Assembly (NCBI GenBank): GCA_902524345.1
Contig: CABZCX010000001.1
Location: forward strand, 67,001-131,000
Direction: 5' to 3'
DNA: 64,000 nucleotides
Origin: an uncultured Pelagibacteraceae bacterium
GTDB lineage: Bacteria > Pseudomonadota > Alphaproteobacteria > Pelagibacterales > Pelagibacteraceae
Shown in pieces: positions 9,000 through 23,340 of this stretch (position 1 is its first letter; every line of letters begins with the position of its first letter). A program made the position numbers and the translations under genes. The notes below the pieces were generated by a model that was not told the DNA's origin, did not search any database, and saw nothing but the letters and a program-made list of their open reading frames with translations.

Positions 9000-9016
9000 T
9001 ATGAATTTATTATATC

Positions 9017-9544
9017 ATGAAAAATATTTGTGATTGGAATAATTGCACAGAGATTGGTGAATATAAAGCACCAGTTGAAAGAGACAATAGTAAAAAGTAC
9101 AGAATGTTGTGTTTAAAGCACGTTAAAGAATTTAACAAAAATTGGAATTATTTTTCTGGCATGAATGATGATCAAATAATGAATTTTTTAAAATCAGATA
9201 TGACCTGGCATAAACCTACTCAGAGCTTTAGCTCCTCAGATAATTTTTTTAAGGTGTTATGGAACAACACCTTAAAGGATGAATTTGATAATAAGAAAAT
9301 TAAAAGTGATTTCAATTATATGCGTCAATTTAAATTTGACCACAAAGATATAAAAGCTTTTGAAATACTTGGATTGTCAGCTGGTATGAAGTGGATGAAA
9401 ATACAGAAAAAATTCAAAACACTTGTCAAAAAATTTCACCCTGATATGAATTCAGGAAATAAAAAATATGAAGAAAAACTTAAACTAATCACTCTAGCTT
9501 ACACTCAATTGAAAAACACTTATAGAGAAAAAATTGACACCTAA
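9017..9544 (+). CDS. J-domain (DnaJ-like) co-chaperone
   Basis: A 175-residue protein with a C-terminal J domain (about 113-172). It contains [32 protein letters not shown] with the essential HPD tripeptide at 141-143. The N-terminal third has cysteines in a C-x4-C...C-x2-H pattern (C5, C10, C32, H35), possibly binding zinc. It lacks the Gly/Phe region and zinc fingers of true DnaJ. It overlaps the start of cobS by 11 bases, pointing to an Hsp70-linked role with the CobS/CobT pair. This gene order is known from other alphaproteobacteria. Confidence 0.87.
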   Translation: MKNICDWNNCTEIGEYKAPVERDNSKKYRMLCLKHVKEFNKNWNYFSGMNDDQIMNFLKSDMTWHKPTQSFSSSDNFFKVLWNNTLKDEFDNKKIKSDFNYMRQFKFDHKDIKAFEILGLSAGMKWMKIQKKFKTLVKKFHPDMNSGNKKYEEKLKLITLAYTQLKNTYREKIDT

Positions 9545-10508
9545 CATTAACCCTCAACCGGATATAAAAGTTTCAATAAAACAAACTTTTGGTATAGACT
9601 CTGAAATGGAAGTCGTGGCTTTTTCAGAAAAAAATGAGTACGTGCCTGAAATAGATAAAAACTACAAATTCGACAGAGATACAACATTAGCGATAATTTC
9701 TGGATTTGCTTTCAACAAGAGAGTCTTGGTCCAAGGTTATCATGGCACTGGCAAGTCTACTCATATTGAACAAATCGCTGCAAGGTTGAATTGGCCTTGT
9801 ATACGAGTAAACCTTGATAGTCATATAAGTAGAATTGATTTGATTGGAAAAGACGCAATTACTTTAAAAGACGGTAAACAAGTTACTGAATTTAAAGAAG
9901 GAGTCCTTCCTTGGTCTATACAAAATCCTGTAGCTCTAGTTTTTGATGAGTATGATGCTGGTAGACCAGATGTAATGTTTGTCATTCAGAGAGTGCTTGA
10001 GTCAGAGGGGAATTTTACACTTCTTGATAAAAACAAAGTTTTAAAACAAAATAAATATTTTAGATTGTTTGCAACTTCTAATACTGTAGGACTTGGTGAT
10101 ACGAGTGGGCTTTATCATGGTACACAACAAATAAATCAAGGTCAAATGGATAGATGGAATATTGTAACAACTCTTAACTACTTAAGTTTAGATAAAGAAA
10201 TGGATATTATATTGGCTAAAAATAAATCTTTAAATAACCCTAAAGGAAAAGAGAAAGTTTCAAATATGATAAAAGTTGCATCCTTAACTCGAAAGGGATT
10301 TATTGCTGGAGATATAAGTACTGTAATGAGTCCAAGAACAGTACTGCATTGGGCTGAAAATGCAGAAATATTTAAAGATGTAGGATACGCATTTAGAGTC
10401 ACTTTTCTAAATAAATGTGATGAGATTGAAAAAAATACAATTGCAGAATACTACCAAAGATGTTTCGGAGAAGAACTGCCAGAGTCACTAGCAAATATTC
10501 AAATTTAA
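9534..10508 (+). CDS. cobS: CobS-like AAA+ ATPase (cobaltochelatase-subunit family)
   Basis: A 324-residue MoxR-type AAA+ ATPase. The family N-terminus [22 protein letters not shown] is intact. Walker A is GYHGTGKST (68-76), Walker B is [10 protein letters not shown], and the sensor region includes [11 protein letters not shown]. The start codon is TTG at 9534; the conserved start of the family rules out the next ATG downstream. In aerobic cobalamin synthesis CobS, CobT and CobN insert cobalt, but no cobN or other cobalamin gene is nearby, so the real client may be a different metal centre or protein. cobT follows directly. Confidence 0.93.
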   Translation: MTPNINPQPDIKVSIKQTFGIDSEMEVVAFSEKNEYVPEIDKNYKFDRDTTLAIISGFAFNKRVLVQGYHGTGKSTHIEQIAARLNWPCIRVNLDSHISRIDLIGKDAITLKDGKQVTEFKEGVLPWSIQNPVALVFDEYDAGRPDVMFVIQRVLESEGNFTLLDKNKVLKQNKYFRLFATSNTVGLGDTSGLYHGTQQINQGQMDRWNIVTTLNYLSLDKEMDIILAKNKSLNNPKGKEKVSNMIKVASLTRKGFIAGDISTVMSPRTVLHWAENAEIFKDVGYAFRVTFLNKCDEIEKNTIAEYYQRCFGEELPESLANIQI

Positions 10509-12308
10509 ATGAAAAATAATAAGGTTGAAAACTTAAGAGAAAAACTTAAGCAAGCTTTAACTTCAACAGCAAAAGTAATTTCTGATGATATTAGTCTTAA
10601 AAAAATTGATGAAAAAAATAAAAAAGATTTGAATTTTGTAAATATTGAAAATCTTAACTCAAAAAGAGATTTCATTAAAGCTAGAGCAGAGTCTGACTCG
10701 TCTGCTTTAAAAAAAAAGTTCTCAGATGATGCAGTTTACAAAAAAAATTTACCTATAAATTCATCGTATAAGTCCCTTTATACTATCGCAGAAAAAGTAA
10801 GGTATGAATGCCTGGGCTCAAAAATGTTGAAAGGTATAGAAAAAAATCTTAAAGAAAATTATGATCAAATAATCCAGTTAAAAAGAAAAGACCAATTAAA
10901 TTCAAAAGAGGATGTACCAGTAGTAGAGGCTTTTGAATTGTATATGTTAAAGAAATTTCTAAACGTCAAATTAAATACCTTAACCAATAATATGTTAAAT
11001 TTTTGGGAGAAAGACTTCGATAAAGTAATGAATAAACACATTGAATTTTTAAAAGAAAATTTAGAATATCAAAATGAATATTCTTCAAAGTTTTCAGAAA
11101 TATTACAAGAAATGGATATTTTTAAAAATGAGGACAATGAGGAAACCAGAGAAGAAAATCAAGATGATGGTCAAAATAATCCATCCAATGATGATCAAGA
11201 CAGCAATTCGAATGAATCTAGAGATGAAAATAAAAACGAACAAACCGAAGCTAGTTTGGACTCTGAATATGACATAGACGAATACAAACTTGATGAACAA
11301 CAAATTGATAGTGAGTCTGATCAACAAAATAATGAACAAATTATTCAAAAAAAAACAATTAATGATTTAAATGCAGACTATAAAATTTTTACAACCCAGT
11401 TTGATGAAATTACGAAGGCAGAAAATTTAGAAAACTCCGATGAAGCTTCAAAATTAAGAAAAACATTAGATCAGCAGTTAATAAGTTTCCAGGACGTTAT
11501 CACTAAACTTGCGAACAAACTTCAAAGACAGCTGTTGGCAAAACAAAATAGAGCCTGGGAGTTTGATTTAGAGGAAGGATTATTGGATAGTGCAAAATTA
11601 CCACGAATAATAATGGACCCTTATAATTCATTATCTTTTAAAAAAGAAAAAGATTTAGATTTTAAAGACACTGTTGTTACTCTTTTAATAGATAATTCAG
11701 GGTCTATGAGAGGACGTCCAATTACAATTGCTGCGATTTGCGCTGACATTTTATCAAGAACCTTAGAAAGATGTTCTGTTAAAGTTGAGATATTAGGTTT
11801 CACAACTAAAAATTGGAAAGGTGGAAAAAGTAGAGAGTTTTGGAATAAAGAGGGTAAACCAAAAACGCCAGGTAGATTAAATGACTTAAGACACATAATT
11901 TATAAAGGGGCTGACACTCATTGGCGACAATGTAAAAATAATCTTGGTTTAATGTTAAAAGAAGGATTATTAAAAGAAAATATTGATGGAGAAGCAATTT
12001 CTTGGGCATTTAATCGATTAAAAAAAAGAAAAGAAGAAAGAAAAATATTAATGGTAATTTCTGATGGTGCACCAGTTGATGACTCAACTCTGTCAGTCAA
12101 TTCAGGAGATTTTCTTGAAAAAAATTTAAAGAAAATTGTGAAATTTATCGAGGAGAAAACTGAAACTGAAATTTTAGCGATTGGAATAGGGCATGATGTG
12201 TCAAGATACTATAATCGAGCGATAAAGATTACAGATGTCAATGAATTGGGGGATGTCATGATTTCTCAGTTGAGTGAACTATTTAAAAGTAAAAAAAATT
12301 TACATTAA
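10509..12308 (+). CDS. cobT: CobT-like VWA-domain protein (cobaltochelatase-subunit family)
   Basis: A 599-residue partner of CobS. An N-terminal helical part (about 1-200) is followed by a very acidic, Asn/Gln-rich linker (about 205-280, with runs such as [15 protein letters not shown]), then a second helical segment and a C-terminal von Willebrand A domain. Its MIDAS motif DNSGSM starts at D395, and [13 protein letters not shown] lies further on. This is the domain order of CobT. It begins immediately after the cobS stop. The last 4 bases overlap the convergent kinase gene. CobS/CobT pairs form an AAA+/VWA machine; the target here is unknown. Confidence 0.93.
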   Translation: MKNNKVENLREKLKQALTSTAKVISDDISLKKIDEKNKKDLNFVNIENLNSKRDFIKARAESDSSALKKKFSDDAVYKKNLPINSSYKSLYTIAEKVRYECLGSKMLKGIEKNLKENYDQIIQLKRKDQLNSKEDVPVVEAFELYMLKKFLNVKLNTLTNNMLNFWEKDFDKVMNKHIEFLKENLEYQNEYSSKFSEILQEMDIFKNEDNEETREENQDDGQNNPSNDDQDSNSNESRDENKNEQTEASLDSEYDIDEYKLDEQQIDSESDQQNNEQIIQKKTINDLNADYKIFTTQFDEITKAENLENSDEASKLRKTLDQQLISFQDVITKLANKLQRQLLAKQNRAWEFDLEEGLLDSAKLPRIIMDPYNSLSFKKEKDLDFKDTVVTLLIDNSGSMRGRPITIAAICADILSRTLERCSVKVEILGFTTKNWKGGKSREFWNKEGKPKTPGRLNDLRHIIYKGADTHWRQCKNNLGLMLKEGLLKENIDGEAISWAFNRLKKRKEERKILMVISDGAPVDDSTLSVNSGDFLEKNLKKIVKFIEEKTETEILAIGIGHDVSRYYNRAIKITDVNELGDVMISQLSELFKSKKNLH

Positions 12309-13573
12309 AGATTGAACAAATCTTTATTTTTCCACTTTATTGTCACTTCAGCTCCACTTCTTGTTTGAGAATTCCAACAATTAACAGTGGCAAAATTTTT
12401 TTCTAATAAAGTCTTTCCTATAAATAATCCTAAACCTAATCCACTATTTTTATCAGATGATTTTAAATAAGGTTCTCCTATTTTTGAGAGAATGTCATTT
12501 GGGTATCCCTGGCCATCATCCTCAATGGTCACAATAGTATTTTCGGTATTTGATCTTAGGTTTATATAAATTTTGTTTTTGCAAAATTTATTTGCATTAC
12601 CTATGAAATTTCTGAGACCATAAACTATTTCAATTGATTTGGTTATTTTTTTTGAGTACGCGTCTTGCTCAAAATTAAATTTAAACTGATTTTTACTAGT
12701 TTCTTTAAAAGAGGATATTATCTCTTTAAGATAATCTCTCATAGTTGAATCCTCATCAATAAAATTATCCTCTACATCAGGATTTAGTGATAGCTTTTTC
12801 AAAATTTGATTACATCTCTCGACCTGACTTGAGAGTAATTCAATATCCTGAATTACATCTTTTTGATTTTTTAATTGTTTTGTTAATTCTTGTGAAATTA
12901 TTTTAATTGTCGATAAAGGCGTTCCAAGAGAATGAGCTGCTGCTGCTGCTTGACCTCCTAAAGATAACATTTCATGTTCTTTTGCCATAATTTCTTCCAT
13001 TTTGTTTAAAGCTTCTTTTCTTAATCTTGATTCTCTTCCAAAGATTATCGCAAAATAATTTAAAAATATTAATGCTATAATCAAAGAAACAGGTATTGAA
13101 TAATAAATATAGTCACTTATGTGAAAGTGACCATCTAATGGGTATGGTAAGTCACTTGCATAAAATGTGAGAAAAATAATCATAATACAGGTTATCAAAA
13201 CTATAAATAAGTTAGTTTTTAATCCAAGATTAGTTGAAGCAAAAATACTTGGTATAATTATAAAAATTATAAAAGGATTTTTTGCACCTCCGGTTAAATA
13301 AATTAAAACAGTTAATTGAAAAATATCAAAGAGTAAAAATAGTAAAGCTAACCTATCTGATAGTTGAATTTTTTTATAAATAAAGATTAAATATAAATTA
13401 CTTATTACCCCAAAAAAAATTGCTAAATTAGCAAGAAAAAAATCAAATTTAAAACCAAAATAAAAATGAACTAAGTAAACAGAGATTAATTGACCAATGA
13501 TTCCAATCCACCTTAGATTTATATATGTAGATTTTTTAAGAGAATAATACTTTGAGTCCTCAAAGAACCTCAT
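12305..13573 (-). CDS. regB: RegB/PrrB-type redox-sensing histidine kinase
   Basis: A 422-residue membrane kinase. Six hydrophobic segments occupy about residues 20-185, including LTGGAKNPF, the GGxxNPF quinone-site motif of RegB. The phosphoacceptor box is [18 protein letters not shown], the distinctive RegB version (A-rich before the His). The ATPase domain has [17 protein letters not shown] and GLGLGLFI. RegB senses the ubiquinone pool and phosphorylates RegA; regA is not in the window. It lies 2 bases downstream of gyrB on the same strand and shares its stop region with cobT. Confidence 0.88.
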   Translation of the reverse strand: MRFFEDSKYYSLKKSTYINLRWIGIIGQLISVYLVHFYFGFKFDFFLANLAIFFGVISNLYLIFIYKKIQLSDRLALLFLLFDIFQLTVLIYLTGGAKNPFIIFIIIPSIFASTNLGLKTNLFIVLITCIMIIFLTFYASDLPYPLDGHFHISDYIYYSIPVSLIIALIFLNYFAIIFGRESRLRKEALNKMEEIMAKEHEMLSLGGQAAAAAHSLGTPLSTIKIISQELTKQLKNQKDVIQDIELLSSQVERCNQILKKLSLNPDVEDNFIDEDSTMRDYLKEIISSFKETSKNQFKFNFEQDAYSKKITKSIEIVYGLRNFIGNANKFCKNKIYINLRSNTENTIVTIEDDGQGYPNDILSKIGEPYLKSSDKNSGLGLGLFIGKTLLEKNFATVNCWNSQTRSGAEVTIKWKNKDLFNL

Positions 13574-13575
13574 TT

Positions 13576-15666
<2,091 letters not shown>

Positions 15667-15731
15667 TCACTTATCATTGGCTTGTTTAATTAAAATTGCA
15701 AAATTAAGCTTGAAAATATTGACTTTTTGAA

Positions 15732-15821
15732 TGGCGGAGAGAATGGGATTCGAACCCATGAAAGAATTGCTCCTTTACACGCTTTCCAAGCGTGCGCCTT
15801 AAACCACTCGGCCATCTCTCC
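15732..15821 (-). tRNA. tRNA-Ser(GGA)
   Basis: The minus strand folds as a type II tRNA. The acceptor GGAGAGA pairs with TCTCTCC, discriminator G is followed by encoded CCA, the anticodon stem CACGC/GCGTG encloses loop TTGGAAA (anticodon GGA), there is a long variable arm, and the T arm contains GGTTCGAATCC. The long variable arm and GGA anticodon identify serine. It stands alone between gyrB and the GT2 gene. Confidence 0.96.
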
Positions 15822-15901
15822 AATATGTTAAAATATATTAGATTTTTATTCTTATTAAAGAACAGTTTACATATTCACAAAACAAGACCAATTAAATTTA
15901 A

Positions 15902-16738
15902 TCAAATCTTCGGCCTATAAAAAGAACTTTTGCCTATTATAGAAGCTAATAAACCTGCAAATCTTTTTTTAGTAATAATGAATTTCTTATTATTTCTTAA
16001 AATAAAATGAAACATTAATTTTATTAAAAGTTTAATCAATAATGGGAAAAAAATAATTATACTTAGGAGATAACCTTTATGTTTTTTGCTGAAATAAAAT
16101 TTTGACCACATCCAATGCCAATTTCTTGACATTTCTATTTCAAAACTCTCATCATATTTGGAAGATTGATTGCCTAAATGAGAAACTTCAACGTTAATTT
16201 CGATTATTTTTTTACCATTTTCTCTAATTCTTTTACAAAGGTCAATTTCCTCTAAGTACAGAAAAAAATTTTCATCAAAAAAATAATTGGAGAATTGTTT
16301 TTTGTTTAATATCATTGCCATTCCAGGTACCTCATTTACGAAAACATAATCTTTATCACCACTATTTTGTCTATAAGCCTTAAATTTTTCAACAATTTGA
16401 GGTGCTGCAATTGCAAAATCAACGTTTTGAGTAACTCTAATTATTTTGTCGATTTCTGAGCTATATATCTTTAAATCTGGATTTATAAGAAATAGATACT
16501 GAGTGTCTGAATTTAAAATTCCAAAATTATTAGCTTTACCAAAACCACAATTACTATTCATTACGAAGACTTTTAAATTTGGAATTTTATTCTTAAGAAT
16601 TTTATAAAATTCATGATTATTAGAGTTTTCAACAATAATTTTTTTACATTCCTTAGGAATATCTTTTAAACAATCATGGATAATATGTTCGCTTTTAAAT
16701 GTAACGATAATAAAGGTTAAATCAGAATAGCTTACCAT
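15902..16738 (-). CDS. Family 2 glycosyltransferase
   Basis: A 278-residue GT-A fold enzyme that probably transfers a sugar (rhamnosyltransferase-like) to a surface glycan at the inner membrane. The start LTFIIVTFKSEHIIHDCL, the NSNCGFGKANNFG segment, the INPDLKI motif (equivalent to the DxD region) and FLYLEEIDLCKRI (general-base Glu/Asp) are typical of WbbL-like GT2 proteins. The C-terminal hydrophobic stretch (LLSIIIFFPLLIKLLIKLMF) would anchor it. It is the last gene of the thrS-to-lepA run, 3 bases after the FkbM gene. The acceptor sugar cannot be read. Confidence 0.87.
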   Translation of the reverse strand: MVSYSDLTFIIVTFKSEHIIHDCLKDIPKECKKIIVENSNNHEFYKILKNKIPNLKVFVMNSNCGFGKANNFGILNSDTQYLFLINPDLKIYSSEIDKIIRVTQNVDFAIAAPQIVEKFKAYRQNSGDKDYVFVNEVPGMAMILNKKQFSNYFFDENFFLYLEEIDLCKRIRENGKKIIEINVEVSHLGNQSSKYDESFEIEMSRNWHWMWSKFYFSKKHKGYLLSIIIFFPLLIKLLIKLMFHFILRNNKKFIITKKRFAGLLASIIGKSSFYRPKI

Positions 16739-16741
16739 TAC

Positions 16742-17443
16742 TCAAATTTTGATATCTTCTGAAATTTTATCTAAAAGGTTTTTTTGATAAAAAAACATAG
16801 TTACACCAATTATATTTATTAATGTATAATTTCTTTCATTCATATAGTCTATTTTTTCATTTTTTAACTTTGAAATCTCAAAAAAATTATTTTCTTCAAT
16901 AGTGATTAACTTCGGATTAAATTTTTTAAAATTTATACCCTCCAAAACCTCCATCTCATTTCCCTCAGTATCAATATTCAAATAATCAGGACTCTTAATA
17001 TTTCTAGAAGTTAATAGTTCATCTAAAGTATAGGCTTGAATTTCTATTTCTCTCTGATCAGAATTTTGTTTGATTAAGGAGTTTTGTTGATTTATAGGAG
17101 AATTTTCAAAGTAGGTTTTTTTTTCAGTTTTATTACTAATGGCACAACAGACATTGGCATCTTTAGGTCTTGCCATTTTGAACAAATCTATAGATGTTTT
17201 GCTTAAATCTATATTTGTACCTTTCCAGCCTTTTTTAAAAAGTTTATAGGTCAGAGAGCCTTTGAAGGGGTGATATGCACCAATATCTATATAGGTTCCT
17301 TTATTTTGATTTTTAAAAATTCTATTCACCATTACATCCTCGGCAAACTCTGCAAAATGTGAATTTGGATATTTACCTTTATATAATTTTTGTAATTTAT
17401 AAAAAAAATATAAAAATTTATTATCAAATTTATTGACCATCAT
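16742..17443 (-). CDS. FkbM-family methyltransferase
   Basis: A 233-residue S-adenosylmethionine-dependent methyltransferase. [51 protein letters not shown] forms the SAM-binding start (motif I IDIGAYHP), and [19 protein letters not shown] is the hallmark of the FkbM group. Members often methylate sugars of surface polysaccharides, which fits the GT2 gene just downstream. Its ATG overlaps the lepA stop (ATGA); a second ATG follows directly, so the start is uncertain by one codon. Confidence 0.88.
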   Translation of the reverse strand: MMVNKFDNKFLYFFYKLQKLYKGKYPNSHFAEFAEDVMVNRIFKNQNKGTYIDIGAYHPFKGSLTYKLFKKGWKGTNIDLSKTSIDLFKMARPKDANVCCAISNKTEKKTYFENSPINQQNSLIKQNSDQREIEIQAYTLDELLTSRNIKSPDYLNIDTEGNEMEVLEGINFKKFNPKLITIEENNFFEISKLKNEKIDYMNERNYTLINIIGVTMFFYQKNLLDKISEDIKI

Positions 17444-19248
17444 TTTTCTTTAGAAATTTTAAGTACTCCTATAAATGCTTCTTGCGGTATCTCTACTCTT
17501 CCAAATTGTTTTGATCTTGCTTTGCCCTTTTTTTGTTTTTCAAGAAGTTTTCTTTTTCTATCCGTTGCACCACCACCATGTATCTTTGTTAAAACATCTT
17601 TTTTAAAACCTTTAATTGTCTCTCTTGCTATAATTTTTCCTCCTATTGCTGCTTGAACAGGTATCATGAAATTATGTCTTGGGATTAAATTTTTCAATTT
17701 TTCACAAACCTCTCTTCCTGTTTTTTGTGCAAAATCCTTATGTATCATCATCGCTAATGCGTCTACGGGTTCACCATTAACTAAAATACCAAGTTTTACC
17801 AAATCACCTTCTCTGTGTTCAAGTATCTCGTAATCAAAACTTGCATATCCACTTGTCATAGATTTAATACGATCATTAAAATCAAAAACAACTTCATTTA
17901 GTGGTAATTCGTAAGAAATTACAGCTCTATTACCCGAGTAGCTAAGGTTTGTTTGAATTCCCCTTTTATCCTGACACAATTTTATAATAGAACCTAAATG
18001 ATTATCTGGAGTAATTATTGTTGCTTTAATCCATGGTTCTTCTATAGACTGAATTGATGTTGGATCAGGTAAACTTGAGGGATTTTGTAAATCCTTAATC
18101 TTTCCATTGTTAAGTTTTACTTTATATACAACACCTGGTGTAGTTGTTAATAAGTTAACATCAAACTCTCTCTCGAGTCTTTCTGTTATTATTTCAAGAT
18201 GTAATAAGCCAAGAAAACCACATCTAAAACCTAAACCTAACGCTGATGAAGACTCCGCTTCATAAGAGAAGCTCGCATCATTAAGTTGTAATTTTGCCAA
18301 ACCGTCTTTTAGTTTTTGGTATTCAGAGCTATCAACAGGAAATAGGCCACAAAATACTACTGGTTTACTTGGTTTAAAGCCTGGCAAAGCTTCAACTATT
18401 GGTTTTGAAGCATCACAAATTGTGTCTCCAACTTTTGTATCTGATAACACTTTAATTCCCGTAGTTATGAATCCAATTTCTCCAGAATTAAGTTCACTTA
18501 TATCTTTTGGTTTAGGTGTAAATAAACCCACTTTTTCAACTATATAATCTTGATTAGTGGAAAGCATTTTTATTTTCATATTTTTTATAATTTTGCCATT
18601 AATAACTCTAACCAAAATTACAACTCCCAAGTAAGTATCATACCAACTGTCTACTAAAAGACATTTTAGATCCTGATTTAAATTACCTTTTGGTCCAGGC
18701 AACTGATTGACTATTTGCTCCAATATATCGTCAATACCTTCACCCGTTTTTCCTGAACAAGGAATAGCATTTTCAGTTTCAATACCGATCACATCTTCAA
18801 TTTGTTTTTTTGTTCTATCCAAATCTGATGCTGGTAAGTCAATCTTATTTAAAACAGGTATAATCTCATGATTTATATCCATAGCTTGATAGACATTTGC
18901 TAATGTTTGTGCCTCTACACCCTGTGTACTGTCGACAATAAGTATGGAACCTTCACAAGCATAAAGTGATCTACTCACTTCATAACTAAAATCTACGTGA
19001 CCTGGTGTATCTATAATATTCAAAATATATTCTTTACCATTTTTAGATTTATAATTGAGTTTCACTGTCTGAGCTTTGATAGTTATTCCCCTTTCTCTCT
19101 CAATTTCCATTGAGTCCAATACTTGAGCTTTCATCTCTCTTTCGGTTAATCCTCCACATCTATGAATAATTCTGTCTGCGATTGTAGATTTACCATGATC
19201 TATATGAGCAATTATTGCAAAATTTCTTATATGATCGATTGTAGTCAT
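17440..19248 (-). CDS. lepA: Elongation factor 4 (LepA, back-translocating GTPase)
   Basis: A 602-residue translational GTPase. G1 is [10 protein letters not shown]2 contains ERERGITI, G3 is DTPGHVDF, G4 is NKIDLP and G5 is CSGKTGEG. The LepA-specific C-terminal domain is present ([39 protein letters not shown]). Length is standard. It follows pheT by 5 bases. Instead of the common lepA-lepB arrangement, the next genes here are a methyltransferase and a glycosyltransferase. Confidence 0.97.
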   Translation of the reverse strand: MTTIDHIRNFAIIAHIDHGKSTIADRIIHRCGGLTEREMKAQVLDSMEIERERGITIKAQTVKLNYKSKNGKEYILNIIDTPGHVDFSYEVSRSLYACEGSILIVDSTQGVEAQTLANVYQAMDINHEIIPVLNKIDLPASDLDRTKKQIEDVIGIETENAIPCSGKTGEGIDDILEQIVNQLPGPKGNLNQDLKCLLVDSWYDTYLGVVILVRVINGKIIKNMKIKMLSTNQDYIVEKVGLFTPKPKDISELNSGEIGFITTGIKVLSDTKVGDTICDASKPIVEALPGFKPSKPVVFCGLFPVDSSEYQKLKDGLAKLQLNDASFSYEAESSSALGLGFRCGFLGLLHLEIITERLEREFDVNLLTTTPGVVYKVKLNNGKIKDLQNPSSLPDPTSIQSIEEPWIKATIITPDNHLGSIIKLCQDKRGIQTNLSYSGNRAVISYELPLNEVVFDFNDRIKSMTSGYASFDYEILEHREGDLVKLGILVNGEPVDALAMMIHKDFAQKTGREVCEKLKNLIPRHNFMIPVQAAIGGKIIARETIKGFKKDVLTKIHGGGATDRKRKLLEKQKKGKARSKQFGRVEIPQEAFIGVLKISKEK

Positions 19249-19253
19249 TTTAA

Positions 19254-21659
19254 TTAAGAGCGGATCTTTGCACCAGTTTTATTTTCTACTGTTTCAATGA
19301 TTAATTTGTTGATGTTTTCTAAATCATTATCATTTAATGTTTTCATTGTAGATTGTATCGTGACACTTATCGCTATTGATTTTTGACTCTCTGGAATATT
19401 ATCACCCTCATAAACATCAAAAACTTTAATGTTACTGATTAAATTCTGGTCTACACTTGCAATAGCATTAATTAAATCTTGTGCATTAACGTCTTTGTTT
19501 ACAATGAATGCAAAATCTCTCTCAGATTTTTGATAATCTGAAACATTAAATTTATTTTTTTGACCATTTAAAGTTTTTTCCATTAATTTTAAATTGTCTA
19601 AAAAAATTTCAAAACCTACAAGGGACTCTGTCTTCATGTCAATTTTTTTAGTTATACCGGGGTTAATTTCCCCAAAATAGGCTGCTACTGAGTCTGCTCC
19701 TTTTTTTAGAAATAATCTACCTGATTTACCAGGATGGTAATAATTTGGAGTTTTGTTGTCTATAAAAAATTCTTCTGATTTGTACCCTGCTTCAATTAAA
19801 GTTTGAACTACATCTTTTTTGACATCAAAAACATCAACATTTCTCTCTTTTTCAATCCAAGATAATCTTGATTTTTTTCCTGATGACAAACCACATACTA
19901 CTATGTTTTGCTCACCAGGCCTTGAACCAGTAAAGGTAGGGCCGATTTCATAAATTGATAAATCTTTAAAACCTCTATCAAGATTTTTTTTCATATATAT
20001 TATTAAGTTTGAGAATATTGAACTTCTCAAAACATCTAATTCAGTGCTTATTGGATTTACAATTTTAATTTCTTTCTTAGTGTTTCTGAAATAATCATTG
20101 TAATTTGAGTCTGTAAATGACCAAGTAATTGCCTCTAGATACCCTTTTGAGGCAACTGATCTTTGTAAAAAATGAAATAATTTTTGGGATTTATTCAAAG
20201 TAGGTTTCTTTCTTTCTTTGATTGGATCTATAATCCTTATTTTATCATAACCACTTATTCTGACCAACTCTTCAACAACGTCTACTTCTTGTGTGATATC
20301 AGGTCTCCATGAAGGAACAGTCAATTCAAAAAGGTTTTTTTTCTTTTTAAATTTGAAACCAAGATTTTCTAGAATTTTTAAAATTTCATTAATAGAAATT
20401 TTAAAACCTGCTATTTTCTCAAATAATTTGGTATCAAATTTAAACCTTTTTGTTTTATGTGTTTCAATTTTTTGAATATCGATTTTACTAATTTTACCAC
20501 CACAAATTTCTTTAATTAATATTGCAGCTTTATTTAAGCCATCCTCAATAGATAATGGATCAATGCCTCTTTCAAATCTAAACTTTGCATCAGTATCAAG
20601 ATTCAATTTTTTTGCAGTAGTCCTTATTGAACCAGGTTTAAAATAAGCTGACTCTAATAATATATTTTTTGTATCTACTTCTGTTCCTGATCTTGTTCCA
20701 CCAATAATTCCACCCAGTCCTAAAACACCTTTATGATCACTGATTACACACATTCCATCTTCCAGCTTATAATTCTTATTATCTAAAGCAGTAAATTTCT
20801 CTCCTGATTTTGAACTTCGAACAATTATACCTTTTTCAATTTTATCAGCATCATAGGCATGTAATGGACGATTAATATCAAACATTACATAATTTGTAAT
20901 GTCGACTATTGCAGAAATTGGTTTTTGACCAATTGAGATCAATTTATCCTTAAGCCATTGAGGACTTTCTGTATTCTTTACGTTAGTAATAAGGCAACTA
21001 CCAAATATAATGCATCCCTGGTTTTTTTCTTTTTTTATTTTTACATTTAAAGTATGCCTAATATTTGATTTAATTTTTTTTTCCTTTAACTCAATCAATT
21101 TTCCAAAGCCCGAAGCAGCCAGATCTCTTGCAATTCCTCTTATACCAAGACAATCTGGTCTATTAGGTGTTATAGATAAATCAATCAAATTAGATTTAGA
21201 TTTTGAAAAATAACTCTTACCAATAATTTTTTTGTATCCTGATGATAATTCAATTATACCATCACTTTCATTAGATAAATTTAACTCAGACTCTGAGCAA
21301 AGCATTCCATAAGAAGTTTCGCCTCTTATTTTAGCCACAGCTAGTTTTGTTTTAGTTTTTGGGATAATTGATCCTGGTGGGGCATATACCGTAATTAATC
21401 CCTCAACTGCATTAGCAGCACCACAAACAACTTTTTTTAATTCTTTTTCTCCAATATTAACCTCACAAACTTTTAGCCGATCCGCATTTGGGTGCACTGT
21501 AGTTTTAATTATTTTAGCTACTTTAAAAAGCTCTTTATCTGAGAATAGATTTTGTACTCCTTCTACCTCTAATCCAACATTGGTAAGTTGTTCTAAAAGA
21601 TTTTTTTCTTTTAAGTTTGTCCTTAAATGATCTTTAAGCCAATCAAATGTGATTTTCAT
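19254..21659 (-). CDS. pheT: Phenylalanyl-tRNA synthetase beta subunit
   Basis: An 801-residue beta subunit of the alpha2-beta2 PheRS. It has the N-terminal [12 protein letters not shown] start and EMAP-like tRNA-binding domain ([20 protein letters not shown]), the B3/B4 region with [20 protein letters not shown], the B5 domain, a catalytic-like core ([11 protein letters not shown]) and the C-terminal anticodon-binding FDX domain ([12 protein letters not shown]). It overlaps pheS by 4 bases, so the subunits are translated together. Confidence 0.97.
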   Translation of the reverse strand: MKITFDWLKDHLRTNLKEKNLLEQLTNVGLEVEGVQNLFSDKELFKVAKIIKTTVHPNADRLKVCEVNIGEKELKKVVCGAANAVEGLITVYAPPGSIIPKTKTKLAVAKIRGETSYGMLCSESELNLSNESDGIIELSSGYKKIIGKSYFSKSKSNLIDLSITPNRPDCLGIRGIARDLAASGFGKLIELKEKKIKSNIRHTLNVKIKKEKNQGCIIFGSCLITNVKNTESPQWLKDKLISIGQKPISAIVDITNYVMFDINRPLHAYDADKIEKGIIVRSSKSGEKFTALDNKNYKLEDGMCVISDHKGVLGLGGIIGGTRSGTEVDTKNILLESAYFKPGSIRTTAKKLNLDTDAKFRFERGIDPLSIEDGLNKAAILIKEICGGKISKIDIQKIETHKTKRFKFDTKLFEKIAGFKISINEILKILENLGFKFKKKKNLFELTVPSWRPDITQEVDVVEELVRISGYDKIRIIDPIKERKKPTLNKSQKLFHFLQRSVASKGYLEAITWSFTDSNYNDYFRNTKKEIKIVNPISTELDVLRSSIFSNLIIYMKKNLDRGFKDLSIYEIGPTFTGSRPGEQNIVVCGLSSGKKSRLSWIEKERNVDVFDVKKDVVQTLIEAGYKSEEFFIDNKTPNYYHPGKSGRLFLKKGADSVAAYFGEINPGITKKIDMKTESLVGFEIFLDNLKLMEKTLNGQKNKFNVSDYQKSERDFAFIVNKDVNAQDLINAIASVDQNLISNIKVFDVYEGDNIPESQKSIAISVTIQSTMKTLNDNDLENINKLIIETVENKTGAKIRS

Positions 21660-22723
21660 CTACTCAAGCCTCTATAATTTGTTGGTACATCCAAAGGATC
21701 AAATCCGAAATGATTTAACCATCTATAGTCACAATCGAAGAAAGCTCTTAAATCATTAATTCCATATTTTAACATGGCTAACCTATCGATACCCATTCCA
21801 AATGCATATCCTTGAAACTTTGTTGAATCTACCTTAACATTTCTTAAAACATTTGGATGTACCATCCCACACCCCAAAATCTCAAGCCATTTATCACCTT
21901 CACCAATTAATATTTTGCCATCCTTCATCTCGTATCCTATATCAACTTCAGCAGACGGCTCTGTGAAAGGAAAATGACTTGGTCTAAATCTCATTTTAAT
22001 TTTATCCAGTTCAAAAAATTCCTTAATAAAATAATTTAAACATCCTTTTAAATGTCCCATATTAATATCTTTGTCTATATGAAGACCTTCAACCTGATGA
22101 AACATAGGTGCGTGTGTTTGATCGCTATCTGACCTATATGTTCTGCCAGGAGCTATTATTTTAAAAGGTGGTTTATCATTTAACATTGTTCTAATTTGAA
22201 CTGGAGAAGTATGAGTGCGTAATAATCTTTCTTTTTTTTCATCAAGATAAAATGTGTCATGCATATCTCTAGCTGGATGATTTTCTGGCGTATTAAGTGC
22301 AGTAAAATTATTATATTCACTCTCAACATCTGGACCTTCCTCAACGCTAAAACCAATTTCAGAAAAAATCGAGGATATTTCGTCTATTGTTTGTGACACG
22401 GGATGAATTTTGCCTCTCACAAATGGTCTCTCAGGCAGAGTAATATCAATTTTTTCTTTTTGTAACTTTTCTCTAATTTCCTCGTTTTCAATTTCCTTTA
22501 TTTTCAAATTAATTAAATCTTGTAATTCATCTTTAATAACATTCAGTTCTGAGGCAAATTTTTTTCTCTCGGTTTCTGCGATTGTTCCTATTTTTTTAAA
22601 TTGTGATGAAACTAATCCATTCTTACCAAATAAATCAGATTTCATTTGATTTACCTCTGATAAGTTTAATTTACTTTTCAGTTTCAAAAGAAGTTCATCT
22701 TTTATTTTTTTAAGATCCGACAT
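21656..22723 (-). CDS. pheS: Phenylalanyl-tRNA synthetase alpha subunit
   Basis: A 355-residue catalytic subunit of PheRS. An N-terminal coiled coil (about 1-95) is followed by class II motif 2 ([24 protein letters not shown]), [14 protein letters not shown] and motif 3 ([18 protein letters not shown], with Y for the first F here). Length is standard. It lies 43 bases downstream of rplT, and pheT follows with a 4-base overlap. Confidence 0.97.
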   Translation of the reverse strand: MSDLKKIKDELLLKLKSKLNLSEVNQMKSDLFGKNGLVSSQFKKIGTIAETERKKFASELNVIKDELQDLINLKIKEIENEEIREKLQKEKIDITLPERPFVRGKIHPVSQTIDEISSIFSEIGFSVEEGPDVESEYNNFTALNTPENHPARDMHDTFYLDEKKERLLRTHTSPVQIRTMLNDKPPFKIIAPGRTYRSDSDQTHAPMFHQVEGLHIDKDINMGHLKGCLNYFIKEFFELDKIKMRFRPSHFPFTEPSAEVDIGYEMKDGKILIGEGDKWLEILGCGMVHPNVLRNVKVDSTKFQGYAFGMGIDRLAMLKYGINDLRAFFDCDYRWLNHFGFDPLDVPTNYRGLSR

Positions 22724-22766
22724 TTTTACAGATTATTTCTTCAGTGAAATAAAACAATAGTGAAGA

Positions 22767-23123
22767 TTAATTTAGTGCAGATTGTGCTTTTTGGACAATA
22801 GTTTTAAAGGCTTCTGGACTATCATAAGCTATCTCGGCTAGTATTTTTCTATCAATTTTAATTCCACATTTATTTAATCCATTAATAAATTTAGAATAAG
22901 TCAATCCCTCAGCTCTCACTCCTGCATTAATTCTTTGAATCCATAAAGATTTAAAATCTCTTTTTTTATTTCTTCTGTCTCTGTAAGCATATTGCATTGC
23001 CTTTTCCATAGCTTGTTTTGCAACTCTGATGGTATTTTTTCTTCGACCCCACTGACCTTTAACAGCTTTTAAAACTTTTTTATGTTTTGCTCTACTTGTA
23101 ACACCTCTTTTTACTCTAGCCAT
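22767..23123 (-). CDS. rplT: 50S ribosomal protein L20
   Basis: A 118-residue ribosomal protein that binds 23S rRNA early in assembly. [29 protein letters not shown] is the classic basic N-terminal extension, and [23 protein letters not shown] is the globular part. It follows rpmI after one base. In E. coli and Bacillus L20 controls its own operon by binding the leader; I cannot identify such a site with confidence here. Confidence 0.98.
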   Translation of the reverse strand: MARVKRGVTSRAKHKKVLKAVKGQWGRRKNTIRVAKQAMEKAMQYAYRDRRNKKRDFKSLWIQRINAGVRAEGLTYSKFINGLNKCGIKIDRKILAEIAYDSPEAFKTIVQKAQSALN

Positions 23124-23124
23124 T

Positions 23125-23331
23125 TTAACCTCTTAAACTATAAGGCATGTACGACTTAACAATTTTTCCATCTTGTTTTGACATTGTAGTAGTGCCTCTT
23201 AATTTTCTTATTTGTGAATTAGTCCTTTTAATCATTCCATGCCTTTTACCAGCCTGAGCCATAATAACTTTTCCCCTGGCAGATATCTTAAATCTTTTTT
23301 TTGCTGAGCTTTTGGTTTTTAATTTTGGCAT
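23125..23331 (-). CDS. rpmI: 50S ribosomal protein L35
   Basis: A 68-residue ribosomal protein starting [21 protein letters not shown], with [10 protein letters not shown] and [11 protein letters not shown], all typical of L35. It is the middle gene of the infC-rpmI-rplT block. The 53-base infC-rpmI spacer, the longest in this operon, could form a weak hairpin (plus-strand arms at 23341-23348 and 23367-23374). Confidence 0.97.
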   Translation of the reverse strand: MPKLKTKSSAKKRFKISARGKVIMAQAGKRHGMIKRTNSQIRKLRGTTTMSKQDGKIVKSYMPYSLRG

Positions 23332-23340
23332 AATTGAGCG

